DNA from: a bacterium 1XD21-13
Lineage (GTDB): Bacteria > Bacillota > Clostridia > Lachnospirales > Lachnospiraceae
NCBI GenBank assembly: GCA_009917555.1
Contig: QZDX01000015.1
Coordinates: 53,876-117,875, forward strand
Length of the DNA stretch: 64,000 nt
Reading direction: 5' to 3'
A model generated the notes under the pieces. The model ran no database searches, was not told where the DNA came from, and saw only the letters and a program-made list of their open reading frames with translations. The stretch's first letter is position 1. Each line of letters starts with the position of its first letter. This document shows positions 9,180-18,284 of this stretch, one piece after another. The translations under genes and the position numbers were made by a program.

Positions 9180-9285
9180 AGTTCCGCAATACCCTTGCCA
9201 GTACGCAATTAGGAGAGAACAATTTCCGGCCAGAAAAACATCTGTCCGTAAATCGTTCTGGGTACTGACAAGGGAACTGCTGTTT
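9180..9285 (-). repeat. Imperfect palindromic repeat element, full copy A
   Basis: About 105 bp between pyk and mutS that folds into one long imperfect hairpin. Plus-strand arm CCCTTGCCAGTAC pairs with GTACTGACAAGGG, and AGAACAATTTCCGG pairs with CCGTAAATCGTTCT. A second copy lies at 26832-26934 and a shortened one at 22329-22371. In all three the minus-strand 3' end (TATTGCGGAA or ATTGCGGAA) sits just ahead of the ribosome-binding site of the downstream minus-strand gene, here mutS. Confidence 0.7.
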
Positions 9286-11034
9286 TTAATGATTGCTGGA
9301 CACGGCTCCGCTCTCTGCATCCACGGCAACCACCGCACCGCTTTTCAAGATGTCTACGGCGTTTTCCGCTCCCACTATCACAGGTATATCCAGGGTCAGA
9401 CCGACAATCGCTCCGTGGGAATTGCTTCCCCCCTGCTCGGTTACCAGGGCCAGGGCGGTTTTCAGCTCCGGCAGCATCTCGTTGGTGGTCTCCGGCACAA
9501 CGACAATATCCCCGGCATGATAATTTTTCTTTAACTCCTCCACATCTCTTGCTACACACAGAGGGCCGCACGCCTTTTTCCGGGTAATTCCCTGTCCCGT
9601 AACGAGAATCTGGCCTGCCACCTGTACCTTAATAAGATTCGTGGTTCCGGTTATGCCAAGGGGAACGCCTGCCGTCAGCACAGTCAAGTCGCCTCTCATA
9701 ACCAGTCCTGCCCTCTCTGCAGCCTCCACCGCATGATTGAACAGTTCCTCCGCATTGTCCTCCCGTTCCAGAAGCAGCGGCTCCACGCCCCAGTACAGGT
9801 TCAGCTGGCGGCACACGTAATCGTCCATACAGCAGCCAATGATGGTGCAACTTGGGCGGTAACGGGAAATCATGCCAACGGTTCTTCCTGATTTTGACAC
9901 GGTAATAATAGCCGCCGCTTTCAGATCCGCAGCCGTGGTGCAAGTAGCGTGGGACACGGCATTGGTAATATCCGGCTTATCCATAATATTTCTCCGCTTA
10001 AAGCGGTAATCGTAATCAATATCCTCCTCGGTGCGTACGGCGATCCGGTCCATGGTCTTTACCGCCTCCACCGGATACTGGCCGGAAGCTGTCTCGCCGG
10101 AGAGCATAATAGCCCCTGTGCCCTGGTAAATGGCATTGGACACGTCGCTGGTCTCCGCCCTGGTGGGCCTGGGATTCTTCATCATGGAATCCAGCATCTG
10201 GGTAGCCGTAATTACCGGCTTGCCAATCTCCAGGCTCTTCAAAATCAACTTCTTCTGGATCACAGGTACCTCTTCCAGGGGGATCTCCACACCCATGTCG
10301 CCTCTGGCAATCATAATACCGTCGGATACCCGGAGAATCTCGTCAATATTTTCTACCCCCTGAAGATTCTCTATCTTGGCAATGATTTTTATATGATGGC
10401 AGTTTCTCTCCTCCAGGATCTTGCGGATCTCAAGAATATCATCTGCACTTCTGGTAAAGGAGGCCGCAATAAAGTCAAAGCCCTCCTGGATTCCAAATAC
10501 AATATCATCATAATCCTTTTCACTGATAAAGGGCATATTCAAGCTGACGCCCGGCACATTGATTCCCTTTTTGTTGGACACAAAGCCGCCGTTTTTCACG
10601 GTACAGTAGATGTCCTGCTCTGTTACCTGATTGACCTCAAGCTCAATCAGGCCATCATCTATGAGGATTGCGTCTCCCGGCTTCACATCCTTTACCAGAT
10701 CCTGATAGGTGATGGACACCCTGCCCTCATTTCCCAGAATCTCCTCGGTGGTCAGCACAAAGCTCTGACCCTTTTTCAGCTCTATCCTGCCGCCCTCGAT
10801 ATCCCGGGTGCGGATCTCCGGTCCCTTGGTATCTAAAAGCAGCGCAACGGGAAGCTTTAACTCCTCCCGCACCTTTTTCACCAGTTCAATTTTCCCCTTT
10901 TGCTCCTCATGGGTTCCATGGGAAAAATTCAGCCTTGCCACGTTCATTCCGGCCAGCATCAGCTCCCGGATCATCTGCTCCGACTCGGAGGCCGGTCCTA
11001 AGGTACAGATAATTTTTGTCTTTCTTCTTCTCAT
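9286..11034 (-). CDS. pyk: Pyruvate kinase with C-terminal PEP-utiliser-like domain
   Basis: A 582-residue protein. It makes pyruvate and ATP from phosphoenolpyruvate and ADP, the last step of glycolysis. It starts RRRKTKIICTLGPASES, with the active-site and metal motifs DTKGPEIRTRD, IARGDMGVEIP and PTRAETSDVSNAI. The extra C-terminal domain (about residues 475-582), with GGSNSHGAIVG, matches the additional PEP-utiliser domain of Bacillus-type pyruvate kinases; E. coli-type enzymes of about 470 residues lack it. A promoter is visible upstream and a ribosome-binding site (AAGGAGGAG) precedes the start. Confidence 0.96.
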   Translation of the reverse strand: MRRRKTKIICTLGPASESEQMIRELMLAGMNVARLNFSHGTHEEQKGKIELVKKVREELKLPVALLLDTKGPEIRTRDIEGGRIELKKGQSFVLTTEEILGNEGRVSITYQDLVKDVKPGDAILIDDGLIELEVNQVTEQDIYCTVKNGGFVSNKKGINVPGVSLNMPFISEKDYDDIVFGIQEGFDFIAASFTRSADDILEIRKILEERNCHHIKIIAKIENLQGVENIDEILRVSDGIMIARGDMGVEIPLEEVPVIQKKLILKSLEIGKPVITATQMLDSMMKNPRPTRAETSDVSNAIYQGTGAIMLSGETASGQYPVEAVKTMDRIAVRTEEDIDYDYRFKRRNIMDKPDITNAVSHATCTTAADLKAAAIITVSKSGRTVGMISRYRPSCTIIGCCMDDYVCRQLNLYWGVEPLLLEREDNAEELFNHAVEAAERAGLVMRGDLTVLTAGVPLGITGTTNLIKVQVAGQILVTGQGITRKKACGPLCVARDVEELKKNYHAGDIVVVPETTNEMLPELKTALALVTEQGGSNSHGAIVGLTLDIPVIVGAENAVDILKSGAVVAVDAESGAVSSNH

Positions 11035-11099
11035 ACTCCTCCTTGGCGCAGTATCTGCGCCTCTTTCCTGAATATAATTCTGCTTTTTGTCACCTGCTT

Positions 11100-11129
11100 A
11101 TTATACTTCCTGGGAGGAATCAGCGTCAA
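11100..11129 (-). promoter_or_regulatory. Promoter for pyk
   Basis: Minus strand: -35 TTGACG (11124-11129), 18-bp spacer, -10 TATAAT (11100-11105). The -35 overlaps the stop codon of the upstream gene. The leader then contains a short GGCGCAG/CTGCGCC hairpin before the pyk ribosome-binding site. Confidence 0.6.
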
Positions 11130-11818
11130 GGCTGGGTTTTGGAAAAATAAAGCCCTTTGACTCTCTCCTCTGCCGCCTGCTTTGCAATCTGATCCATTTT
11201 CTCTCTGCTCAGTACATCACCCCTGGAAGCCAGGGCATAGGGATCAGCCAGGTTCACAGAGCTTCCTGTGAGCAGGGCATACTCCTGATGATAGGCCATG
11301 GCACGCTCCTCGCCGGATAAGTCAGAGCGAAAGTAAGGGGAATCCTCCAGCCGATATTTGGCTGACAGATACAGAAGACTTCCCCTCATATCATTTCCAT
11401 AAGGGCTGTTCCGATCCTCCTTAAGGGCATCTGCGTAATAGGCTTCGATAGCGGTACGCTGTTCCTCATATTGGGAAACAAGGGACTCTACATAGGCTGC
11501 GGTGTAAATGCTTCTGTCCGGGTCCGCTGCCGCATTCCAATTTACCTCAAGCTGATTTTCTTTCTTCCATTCCTCCATCCAGGTATGCAGCTTCTCGGCG
11601 TCTCCCTCTTTCAGAAGCTCCCTGGCAGATTCCATTTTCAGATTCAAGCTATTTTCATCGTCAGTCCCAACAGCCCTTTTGGACGCTGAATACTCCCTTG
11701 AAATGGTTATGGTATCCTGGCTTCTTCCTGCCGTATCTTTGCTTTTTTCGGCTGATGCGCTTTCCGTTTTCTTTGGTTGGTAAATTCCGGTTCTGTTTGA
11801 AGCTATTTCAATTCTCAT
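11126..11818 (-). CDS. Conserved hypothetical protein, Lachnospiraceae type
   Basis: A 230-residue protein with no signal peptide or membrane segment. The N-terminus MRIEIASNRTGIYQPKK is followed by a Ser/Lys/Glu-rich low-complexity stretch to about residue 55, then a helical region with EWKKENQLEVNWNAAADPD and AYYADALKEDRNSPYGNDM. The style (short beta start, disordered linker, helical body) recalls DUF3879/DUF4885-like proteins of Clostridia, but I do not recognise it firmly. It sits between a PHP phosphoesterase and pyk on the same strand. Function unknown. Confidence 0.6.
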   Translation of the reverse strand: MRIEIASNRTGIYQPKKTESASAEKSKDTAGRSQDTITISREYSASKRAVGTDDENSLNLKMESARELLKEGDAEKLHTWMEEWKKENQLEVNWNAAADPDRSIYTAAYVESLVSQYEEQRTAIEAYYADALKEDRNSPYGNDMRGSLLYLSAKYRLEDSPYFRSDLSGEERAMAYHQEYALLTGSSVNLADPYALASRGDVLSREKMDQIAKQAAEERVKGLYFSKTQP

Positions 11819-11830
11819 TGTGTTATCCCC

Positions 11831-12730
11831 CTATTTTGTCTTCTCAAGCAAACGCCCAAGCTCACTCTCCAGTTCTTCCTTCGACGCCCCGCATCCATGC
11901 CCTCCTAAGGAAATGGCCGGCTTTGTCTTTCCGTGGTAATCGCTGCCGCAGGTGTAGAACAGGCCGTAGGCTTTCGTCTGCTCCATGTATTTCAGCGCCT
12001 GCTCCCTGGTATGGTAGCTGCTGAATGCCTCGATTCCGTCGATTCCCAAGTCTGCAATTCCCAAAAGAAGCTGCTCCCGCCCTTTTAAGTTTACTCCAGG
12101 ATGCGCCAGAATCGCAAGGCCGTGATTTTCATGGATAATATCAATGACGCTTCTCATATCCGGAATTTTAATGCCTGCATAACAGGGCTTTCCCTGGGAG
12201 TAGAAGTCCCAGTAAAAATTCACCGGGGCATTGTCCGCCCGGCTGCCTCCCTCACGGTAGGGCAAAAGTAAGGGATGCTCCCGATACTCCGGCTTTGCCA
12301 GCAGCACCTCCGCAAACATCTCTCCCGTCCAGGAATCCGGCCAGCGGCTGTCCCTTGACAGCTCCATCATTTCCTCCTCTGTCACCGCAAAGCCAAGCTC
12401 CCTGGTTTTGGCAAGCATGATAAGGGATGCTTCCCGCACCTGGGATCTGATATTTTCCTCAATCCCGGCAAAATCCGGGGATTTGCTGTCTATGCCATAG
12501 CCCAGCATGTGGAAGTTGGCATTTTCATAGGTACAGTCAATCTCAATTCCTGTAATATAACGTATTCCCCGTTTCCCTGCAGCTTCCTCCGCCTCTTGAT
12601 TTGCCTTGGAGCAGTTGTGATCTGTGATCGACATCAACTCCACTTTCTGGGCCGCACACTGTTCCACCAGCTCCAGGGGCGTAAATTCTCCGTCATCACT
12701 GTAATTGCTGTGCATATGTAAATCGATCAT
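11831..12730 (-). CDS. PHP-domain phosphoesterase
   Basis: A 299-residue protein beginning MIDLHMHSNYSDDGEFTP, the HxH...D metal cluster of PHP enzymes. Further ligands are MSITDHN, the Glu in ITGIEID, AILAHPGVN and CGSDYHGKTKP at the C-terminus. Relatives (the YciV/RnaAM group) hydrolyse 3',5'-nucleoside bisphosphates or trim RNA 5' ends; which applies here is not determined. An AGGAGG site lies 6 bases ahead of the ATG. Probably co-transcribed with the hypothetical gene 12 bp downstream. Confidence 0.88.
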   Translation of the reverse strand: MIDLHMHSNYSDDGEFTPLELVEQCAAQKVELMSITDHNCSKANQEAEEAAGKRGIRYITGIEIDCTYENANFHMLGYGIDSKSPDFAGIEENIRSQVREASLIMLAKTRELGFAVTEEEMMELSRDSRWPDSWTGEMFAEVLLAKPEYREHPLLLPYREGGSRADNAPVNFYWDFYSQGKPCYAGIKIPDMRSVIDIIHENHGLAILAHPGVNLKGREQLLLGIADLGIDGIEAFSSYHTREQALKYMEQTKAYGLFYTCGSDYHGKTKPAISLGGHGCGASKEELESELGRLLEKTK

Positions 12731-12771
12731 TTTTGTCCTCCTTTTTTATATGTCTGATTATCCCACAAAAA

Positions 12772-13405
12772 TCAGCTTTCCACAAGCTTTTTGAGCTCCC
12801 TGTGAACGTAGGAGGCAAATTCATATACATCCTCCTCCGCTTCCCGTTTTGAGAAAGTCTCATAGGCCCACCAGCCGCAGAATCCGGTGGCTTTTACAGC
12901 CTCCACCCACTCTTTTACAGGCACGGCGCCCTCATAAAAGCCGGCATCCCGAAAAATCTCTTCATAGGGGACCCGATCATCCGGTTCCCTGGAATTGCAG
13001 ATATGCACGCCCAGAATCAATTCCTTATCAATCCGGGAGAGAAAATCTGCATCTCTGCCTGCTATATAATTGTGATAAAAGTCAATGACCACCTTTAGAT
13101 GCATGGCTTCCCACAGCGGAAGCCGTCTCAAATAATTTTTCCGCTTCTTTCATCAGGGACAGCTGTTCCCCGCCCTGCCGTTCAATGTCCGAAAGCCAGC
13201 CTACGGAGGAAATCTCCATATCTCCAAGAAGCTCCTTTACGTTCTTTGGCTGATAGCCCGCCGAAAAGAAATAATCCAGCTGAACCTTTGTAGGCTCAAT
13301 ACAATCAAAGCCCGCTGCCTTTGCCGCATGAATATAAGTGCGAAGATTCGCCCTGCCCACCACAGAGCTTTGAAGAGAAAGTGCATTTTGTCTCATTTTG
13401 ACCAC
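12772..13405 (-). pseudogene. Sugar phosphate isomerase/epimerase (TIM barrel), internal deletion and frameshift
   Basis: Two out-of-frame pieces of one xylose-isomerase-like TIM-barrel protein. The N-terminal piece (13405 down to about 13100) reads NALSLQSSVVGRANLRTYI...GFDCIEPTKVQ and ends in EKLFETASAVG. The next piece (from about 13110 to 12772) resumes at LKVVIDFYHNYIAGRD, the metal-binding strand, and ends normally. Joined, they make about 205 residues against about 270 in the family. The central strands between ETASAVG and VVIDFYH, about 65-70 residues, are missing. So this is a deletion whose join is out of frame, not a simple base error. The AraC regulator transcribed divergently is also broken. 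Confidence 0.8.
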
Positions 13406-13463
13406 CCTTTTTTATTTTATTTCTTTCTTTATTTCTTTCTATAAAAATACCGCCTTTTTCGGG

Positions 13464-13492
13464 TTGATACAATCTCTCTTTCGACTTATAAT
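13464..13492 (+). promoter_or_regulatory. Promoter for the AraC-type regulator
   Basis: -35 TTGATA (13464-13469), 17-bp spacer, perfect -10 TATAAT (13487-13492), about 70 bp before the regulator start. Confidence 0.65.
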
Positions 13493-13562
13493 ATAACAAA
13501 AGCGACCAATATTTTTGAGCACCCTGTCTGCCAAGGCGCCGCAAAATCACCGGGAGGTTTTT

Positions 13563-14454
13563 ATGGGATTACAAACATGCGGATTGAATCTGAATCACGT
13601 ACAAAAGGAGCTGCATCCCCACGGCACACCCGGCTTTCCCTGTGCCGCTTATGACGGATTGTATTCGGACAAGCCGGAGCAGAGCATCCCCTGGCACTGG
13701 CATGAAGAGCTGGAAATCGTTTATGTGAAAAGGGGCTCCCTGAAGCTTCGGATTCCTTCCAAGAGCTTTTTGCTCACCCAGGGAGACTGCATGGCCGTCA
13801 ACTCCAACATTCTTCATGCGGCGGAAGCCTGCCCTAAGTGCCGGCTTCTGTCCCTGGTCTTTCATCCCCGGCTGATTACGGGAACCGGTGATTCCGCATT
13901 TGCCACAAAGTATCTGTCCCCGCTCATGGCACATACCGCCTTTGACGGCTTTCTGTTTCAGAAGAAAGAACATTCTCTTAGGATAATGTCTTTTCTTCAG
14001 GCATTTGAAGCCCTCTCCTTTGACGCTCCCGGATTTGAATTTACGGTAAGGGAATCCCTCTCTCAAATCTGCTATTTTTTATATGAACAGTTTGAGCCGG
14101 CTGCCGCAAAGGAGACAGGAGAAAATCCAGATCAGCTCCGCATTCGGACTATGCTTGATTATATACACAGACACTTTTGCGAGCCGATCCAGTTATCCGA
14201 TATTGCAAAGGCGGCAGATATCGGGAAAAAGGGAATGTCTCCGCTGTTTTAAGAGAAATATTCAGCTCTCTCCCATGCAGTATCTGCTGAAATACAGGGT
14301 TATGCAGGGGGCTGAGCTTCTTTTAGGGGAGCAGGAAAAGAGCATTTCCGAGATTGCCCTGCTGTGCGGCTTTGAAAGCCCCAGTCATTTTTCAAAAATG
14401 TTCTGGCGATTTTATAACTGCCCGCCTAAGATATACCAAAATACTTGTCCGTAA
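13563..14454 (+). pseudogene. AraC-family regulator, single-base frameshift before the DNA-binding domain
   Basis: The start at 13563 has GGGAGG upstream. Residues 1-100 form a cupin-like sensor domain (WHWHEELEIVYVKRGSL, then LTQGDCMAVNSNILHA). The frame breaks in the first helix of the AraC DNA-binding region after LSDIAKAADIGK. Reading continues in another frame as RECLRCFKRNIQLSPMQYL and then ISEIALLCGFESPSHFSKMF, the second helix-turn-helix. Removing one A from the A5 run at 14226-14230 restores a single frame of about 296 codons. Either a recent frameshift or a base-calling error. It lies divergent to the broken sugar isomerase, its probable target. Confidence 0.82.
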
Positions 14455-14503
14455 ATCATAGAACCAGAGCAAGATTTATTTTACTTTTCAGGGAGTGTAT
14501 GGA

Positions 14504-15721
14504 ATGAAAAAATACTGTTTTCTTCTGCTGTGCCTTTTGCTTTTACTGGGAGCCTGCAGAAAAAAGGAACAAAACAGAACGGAAGAAGCCCGGCCCTTTG
14601 ACACGGAGGAACCGATTCTTATGGAAGAAACGGCGGCTCCCGAAGCAAAGGAGACTTCGGATGGGCCTGTGAGCTTATCGGACATGTTAGAAGATATCAC
14701 CAAAGCTTTGGATGACAGCGATCCCGAGGTCTGGTACCATCATTATAATAATCGATCCATTGTCTACAAGGACGGCTTCACCTACCGGATTTTTTCTGAC
14801 GGTATTTACCGCCGTGCCGCCGGCAGTACGGATTGGGAACCTCTCTATCAGGGAAAAATGTCAGGCAATCATGCTCTGGAGGCTTACAGGGAATTTCTCT
14901 ATTTTACCCTTGACCGTGAGGGTTTGGACCCGAATCCGTCTACGAAATTTGTACCGCAGACGCTCTGGCAATTAGATAGAAATACCCTGGAATGTAAAAA
15001 AATCGGGGACATGGCCGAGAATACCCCCTACATTTTCTCGATCTATGAAGAAAATCTTTACATTGGTTACTCTCTGTTTGGCGCACTCCGCTACGATGTC
15101 TATCCCCTGGACGCTGAGGGGATGCCGGGAGAAAAAATGGCGGAGGATTCCCCTGACTTTATCTGCGCGAAGCAAAACGCCTATTCCCTGGAAGAGGAGG
15201 CTCACATAATGCAGGAGGGCGGCGGCGCACCTTCCGATTCTCCCCAGATGTCGGACATGGAGCGCGAGGTTATCCCCATTCCCTGCTGTACTGCCATGTT
15301 AAACGGATATTATGTGACAACCAAGTATTATAACGAACTCTCCGCCCACTTTTATCTGACGAATTCCGCCACCGGAGAACAGCAGTTTTTATTTGACGCT
15401 TATATTATATTGGCCGTCACTCCTACCGGCATCTTTTATCATGAAACCGCGGCTGATGCGGAGCCCTTTCATTATTATTCTTTTTACCAAAAGGAACCGC
15501 ATCCATTTTTAAAGGAAGAGATTACGTACGAGCACTTCCGCCTCCTCACCTACGACAGGGCATGGCTTTATTTTTATGATGATAATCGTATTATGCGCAT
15601 GTCCCGAAGCACCGGGGAGACCGAAGCTTTTCTGGATGTGAATTCCGAAAACCTGAATATCAGCTACTGTGCTGTTGATCCGGAATACTTTTATCTGGAT
15701 GAAGAGATGTATCCGCTGTGA
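14504..15721 (+). CDS. Putative lipoprotein, DUF5050-like
   Basis: A 405-residue protein with a lipoprotein signal peptide (MKKYCFLLLCLLLLLGAC, lipobox Cys at residue 18), then a Glu/Thr-rich linker. The body has repeating Tyr/Trp-rich segments such as DGFTYRIFSDGIYRRA, REFLYFTLDRE and DRAWLYFYDDNRIMRM. Such repeats are typical of surface beta-propeller proteins of the DUF5050 type. The ATG at 14504 is preferred over the GTG at 14495, because GGGAG at 14491-14495 then has an 8-base spacer. Function unknown; predicted to be anchored outside the membrane. It follows the AraC pseudogene by 49 bp. Confidence 0.75.
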   Translation: MKKYCFLLLCLLLLLGACRKKEQNRTEEARPFDTEEPILMEETAAPEAKETSDGPVSLSDMLEDITKALDDSDPEVWYHHYNNRSIVYKDGFTYRIFSDGIYRRAAGSTDWEPLYQGKMSGNHALEAYREFLYFTLDREGLDPNPSTKFVPQTLWQLDRNTLECKKIGDMAENTPYIFSIYEENLYIGYSLFGALRYDVYPLDAEGMPGEKMAEDSPDFICAKQNAYSLEEEAHIMQEGGGAPSDSPQMSDMEREVIPIPCCTAMLNGYYVTTKYYNELSAHFYLTNSATGEQQFLFDAYIILAVTPTGIFYHETAADAEPFHYYSFYQKEPHPFLKEEITYEHFRLLTYDRAWLYFYDDNRIMRMSRSTGETEAFLDVNSENLNISYCAVDPEYFYLDEEMYPL

Positions 15722-15750
15722 TGATAAAGAGGACATTTCAACGGCAGATA

Positions 15751-17019
15751 TTATACCAAATCCTTCAACATATCAAAACAGTCAAAGGTGGCAAAATAGT
15801 CTTTTGCCGTCTCCGCCCGGCGGATAAGCTGAACACTGCCATCCTCCTTTAAGAGCAGCTCTGCAGATTTCAGCTTCCCATTGTAGTTATATCCCATGGC
15901 AAATCCGTGAGCTCCCGTGTCGTGAATCACCAGCAGATCTCCCTTGTCAATCTTAGGCAGCTCCCGGTCAATGGCGAACTTATCATTATTTTCACAGAGG
16001 GAGCCCGTCACATCATATACATGCGAGAGCGGCTCATTTTCTTTGCCCATAACCGTAATGTGGTGATAAGCCCCATACATAGCCGGACGCATCAGGTTCA
16101 CCGCACAGGCATCACAGCCGATGTATTCCTTGTGGGTGTGCTTCTCGTGGATGGCCCTTGTCACCAGACAGCCAAAGGGTCCCATCATAAAACGGCCCAG
16201 CTCCGTGTAGATAGCCACATTTCCCATACCCGCAGGAACCAGAACCTCCTCGTAAACTCTGCGGACACCCTCGCCGATGGCTCGAATATCATTGGCCTCC
16301 TGATCCGGGCGGTAAGGAATTCCAATGCCGCCGGACAGATTAATAAACTGAATATCTGCTCCTGTCTCCTTCTTAAGTTCCACAGCCACCTCAAAGAGCA
16401 CCTTAGCCAGCATGGGATAATACTCATTGGTCACCGTATTGCTTGCAAGAAAAGCATGAAGCCCGAACCGTTTCGCTCCTTTCTTCATAAGTACCTTGTA
16501 AGCATCAAAAAGCTGTTCCTTTGTCATTCCATATTTGGAATCTCCGGGATTGTCCATAATATCATTGCTGATCTGGAACACTCCGCCCGGATTGTAACGG
16601 CAGCTAATGGTCTCCGGTATATACCCTATGGTCTTCTCCAAAAAATCAATGTGAGTGTAATCATCCAGATTGATCACTGCCCCCAGCTTGGCCGCATAGA
16701 CAAATTCCTCTGCCGGCGTGTCATTGGAGGAAAACATAATATCCTCCCCTCTCACACCAATGGCATCGGAAAGCATCAGCTCAGTCATAGAAGAACAGTC
16801 ACAGCCGCAGCCATAGTCACGCAAAATATTGATCAAATAAGGATTCGGAGTCGCTTTCACCGCAAAGTATTCCTTATATCCCGGATTCCAGGCAAAAGCC
16901 TCTTTTAATGCCCTGGCATTTTCCCGAATGCCTTTCTCGTCATAGAGGTAAAAGGGCGTGGGATAAGTCTTTGTAATCTCCTCCAACTGCTCCAGTGTCA
17001 CAAATGGTTCTTTCTTCAT
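15751..17019 (-). CDS. lysA: Diaminopimelate decarboxylase
   Basis: A 422-residue fold-type III PLP decarboxylase. The PLP lysine is in EYFAVKATPNPYL (about residue 54), and the glycine loop LSGGIGIPY and CENNDKF carry cofactor and substrate contacts. It converts meso-diaminopimelate to lysine. Lengthier than E. coli LysA-type enzymes only slightly; related decarboxylases (carboxynorspermidine, ornithine-type) remain possible by sequence alone. The divergent LysR regulator next door supports a lysine role, as LysR-lysA pairs are a known arrangement. Ribosome-binding site AAGGAGC and a clear promoter are visible; no lysine riboswitch is seen in the leader. Confidence 0.87.
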   Translation of the reverse strand: MKKEPFVTLEQLEEITKTYPTPFYLYDEKGIRENARALKEAFAWNPGYKEYFAVKATPNPYLINILRDYGCGCDCSSMTELMLSDAIGVRGEDIMFSSNDTPAEEFVYAAKLGAVINLDDYTHIDFLEKTIGYIPETISCRYNPGGVFQISNDIMDNPGDSKYGMTKEQLFDAYKVLMKKGAKRFGLHAFLASNTVTNEYYPMLAKVLFEVAVELKKETGADIQFINLSGGIGIPYRPDQEANDIRAIGEGVRRVYEEVLVPAGMGNVAIYTELGRFMMGPFGCLVTRAIHEKHTHKEYIGCDACAVNLMRPAMYGAYHHITVMGKENEPLSHVYDVTGSLCENNDKFAIDRELPKIDKGDLLVIHDTGAHGFAMGYNYNGKLKSAELLLKEDGSVQLIRRAETAKDYFATFDCFDMLKDLV

Positions 17020-17066
17020 CTGTATATGCTCCTTCTATTCTATATTTCATAAAACGCATTGCCGCC

Positions 17067-17095
17067 ATCATACCAAAAAAGGCTCCAAATGGCAA
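17067..17095 (-). promoter_or_regulatory. Promoter for lysA
   Basis: Minus strand: -35 TTGCCA (17090-17095), 17-bp spacer, -10 TATGAT (17067-17072), about 48 bp from the lysA start. The AT-rich stretch beyond it (17125-17200), with short inverted repeats such as TTTGTATAACAAA, is where the divergent LysR protein would be expected to bind. Confidence 0.65.
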
Positions 17096-17286
17096 CCATG
17101 CTACAAAATTTTTCCCTTTTGTCCTTGACTATTATAACCGCAAAGCTTACTATTTGTATAACAAATAATTTTGATTATTATAATTCATTTTTCGAATTGT
17201 AAGGCAATCTGCCAAACATTCTTAGGAACCGTAACAGACCTCAACGATTCCTTTGAATTTTGACTATTAAGAAAGCAGGTACTCCT

Positions 17287-18126
17287 ATGGACACCCAGAC
17301 CCTCCGCACCTTTCTCACTCTTGCCAATGTAAAAAATTTCACCCAGACCGCCAGTCTCCTCTACGTTGCCCAGTCTACGGTCACCAACCGGATTGCGGAG
17401 CTGGAAAAGGAGGTTGGAAAGCAGCTCTTTATCCGGAATAAAAAGAACCTTTCCCTCACCAGAGAAGGGCTTCTTTTTCAGGACTATGCAAGGCGCATCA
17501 TTGATCTGGAGGAAATGTCCATCCGCGAAATGAACGCCCAGGCATTTTCCAGGGCCTCCCTGCGGCTTGGAACCACCAACACCATCTACGAATGTTATCT
17601 GGCCCCGGTATTAACCCGGATGCTAAAGGAGAATACGGACTATGCCCTGAATGTGACCATCAGCCATTCCGTCAATCTTCTTCAGATGCTCCAGGACGGT
17701 CTTCTGGATCTGACCTTTACCTACCAGCCTCTCCAAAAGTCCGGCTTTTGCTGCCAGCGCTTTCGGACTGATGAGCTTTTACTTGTGACCTCGAAAAAGC
17801 ATACCCACTACCAGACAGGCATCCGTAAGGAGGAGCTCTCAATGCTCAATTATCTGTTCTGCAACTTCGCCCTCCAGGAGGTCGGACAGTTTATTCGAGA
17901 GCTTTTTCCTCCCTTTTACCAGTTTCCCTTTGAGATTGACAACAGCACAAAGCTCATTTCCTATCTTTTGGAGGGGATCGGCTGCAGCTTTCTGCCTGCC
18001 GGTCTGGTAAAGCCCTATCTGGAGCAGCAATCCCTGATTTCCATTCCCCTCCTGGACTTTGAGGCTCCCCGGATCAACGGATATCAGTGCTGGCGGGAGG
18101 GGCGGGAGCCAGCTTTCTATCTGTGA
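17287..18126 (+). CDS. LysR-family regulator divergent to lysA
   Basis: A 279-residue regulator starting MDTQTLRTFLTLANVKNFT. The winged helix-turn-helix is at residues 15-60 (ASLLYVAQSTVTNRIAELE, then TREGLLF). The substrate-binding domain follows (about 90-279), with SFLPAGLVKPYLEQ. The ATG at 17287 is chosen because the DNA-binding domain normally begins within the first few residues; a TTG start 27 bp earlier is possible. The C-terminus is slightly short for the family. Being divergent from lysA with a shared 267-bp AT-rich control region, it probably controls lysA; that is inference from layout. Confidence 0.85.
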   Translation: MDTQTLRTFLTLANVKNFTQTASLLYVAQSTVTNRIAELEKEVGKQLFIRNKKNLSLTREGLLFQDYARRIIDLEEMSIREMNAQAFSRASLRLGTTNTIYECYLAPVLTRMLKENTDYALNVTISHSVNLLQMLQDGLLDLTFTYQPLQKSGFCCQRFRTDELLLVTSKKHTHYQTGIRKEELSMLNYLFCNFALQEVGQFIRELFPPFYQFPFEIDNSTKLISYLLEGIGCSFLPAGLVKPYLEQQSLISIPLLDFEAPRINGYQCWREGREPAFYL

Positions 18127-18284
18127 GATATCTAAATGTGTCGTATCCTGTCTTATATTTTCCATTTCGTTCCTGAAAGGTATCATATTATCGAAAATCA
18201 TCTATTTTGTTATCAAAAAGTCTTTGTGTTTTCCTTTCTTTTGACGGGTTTTCGGATTAAACTAAAGGGAAAGGAGGGAGCGTC

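Noticed and set aside
9209..9222. Upstream start for mutS at 9222
   Set aside because: It would translate the palindromic repeat; the start at 9162 has AGGAGAA and the normal MutS N-terminus.
17020..17286. Possible lysine riboswitch upstream of lysA
   Set aside because: The leader from the promoter at 17067-17095 to the start is only about 50 nt, far too short, and no L-box motifs are seen.
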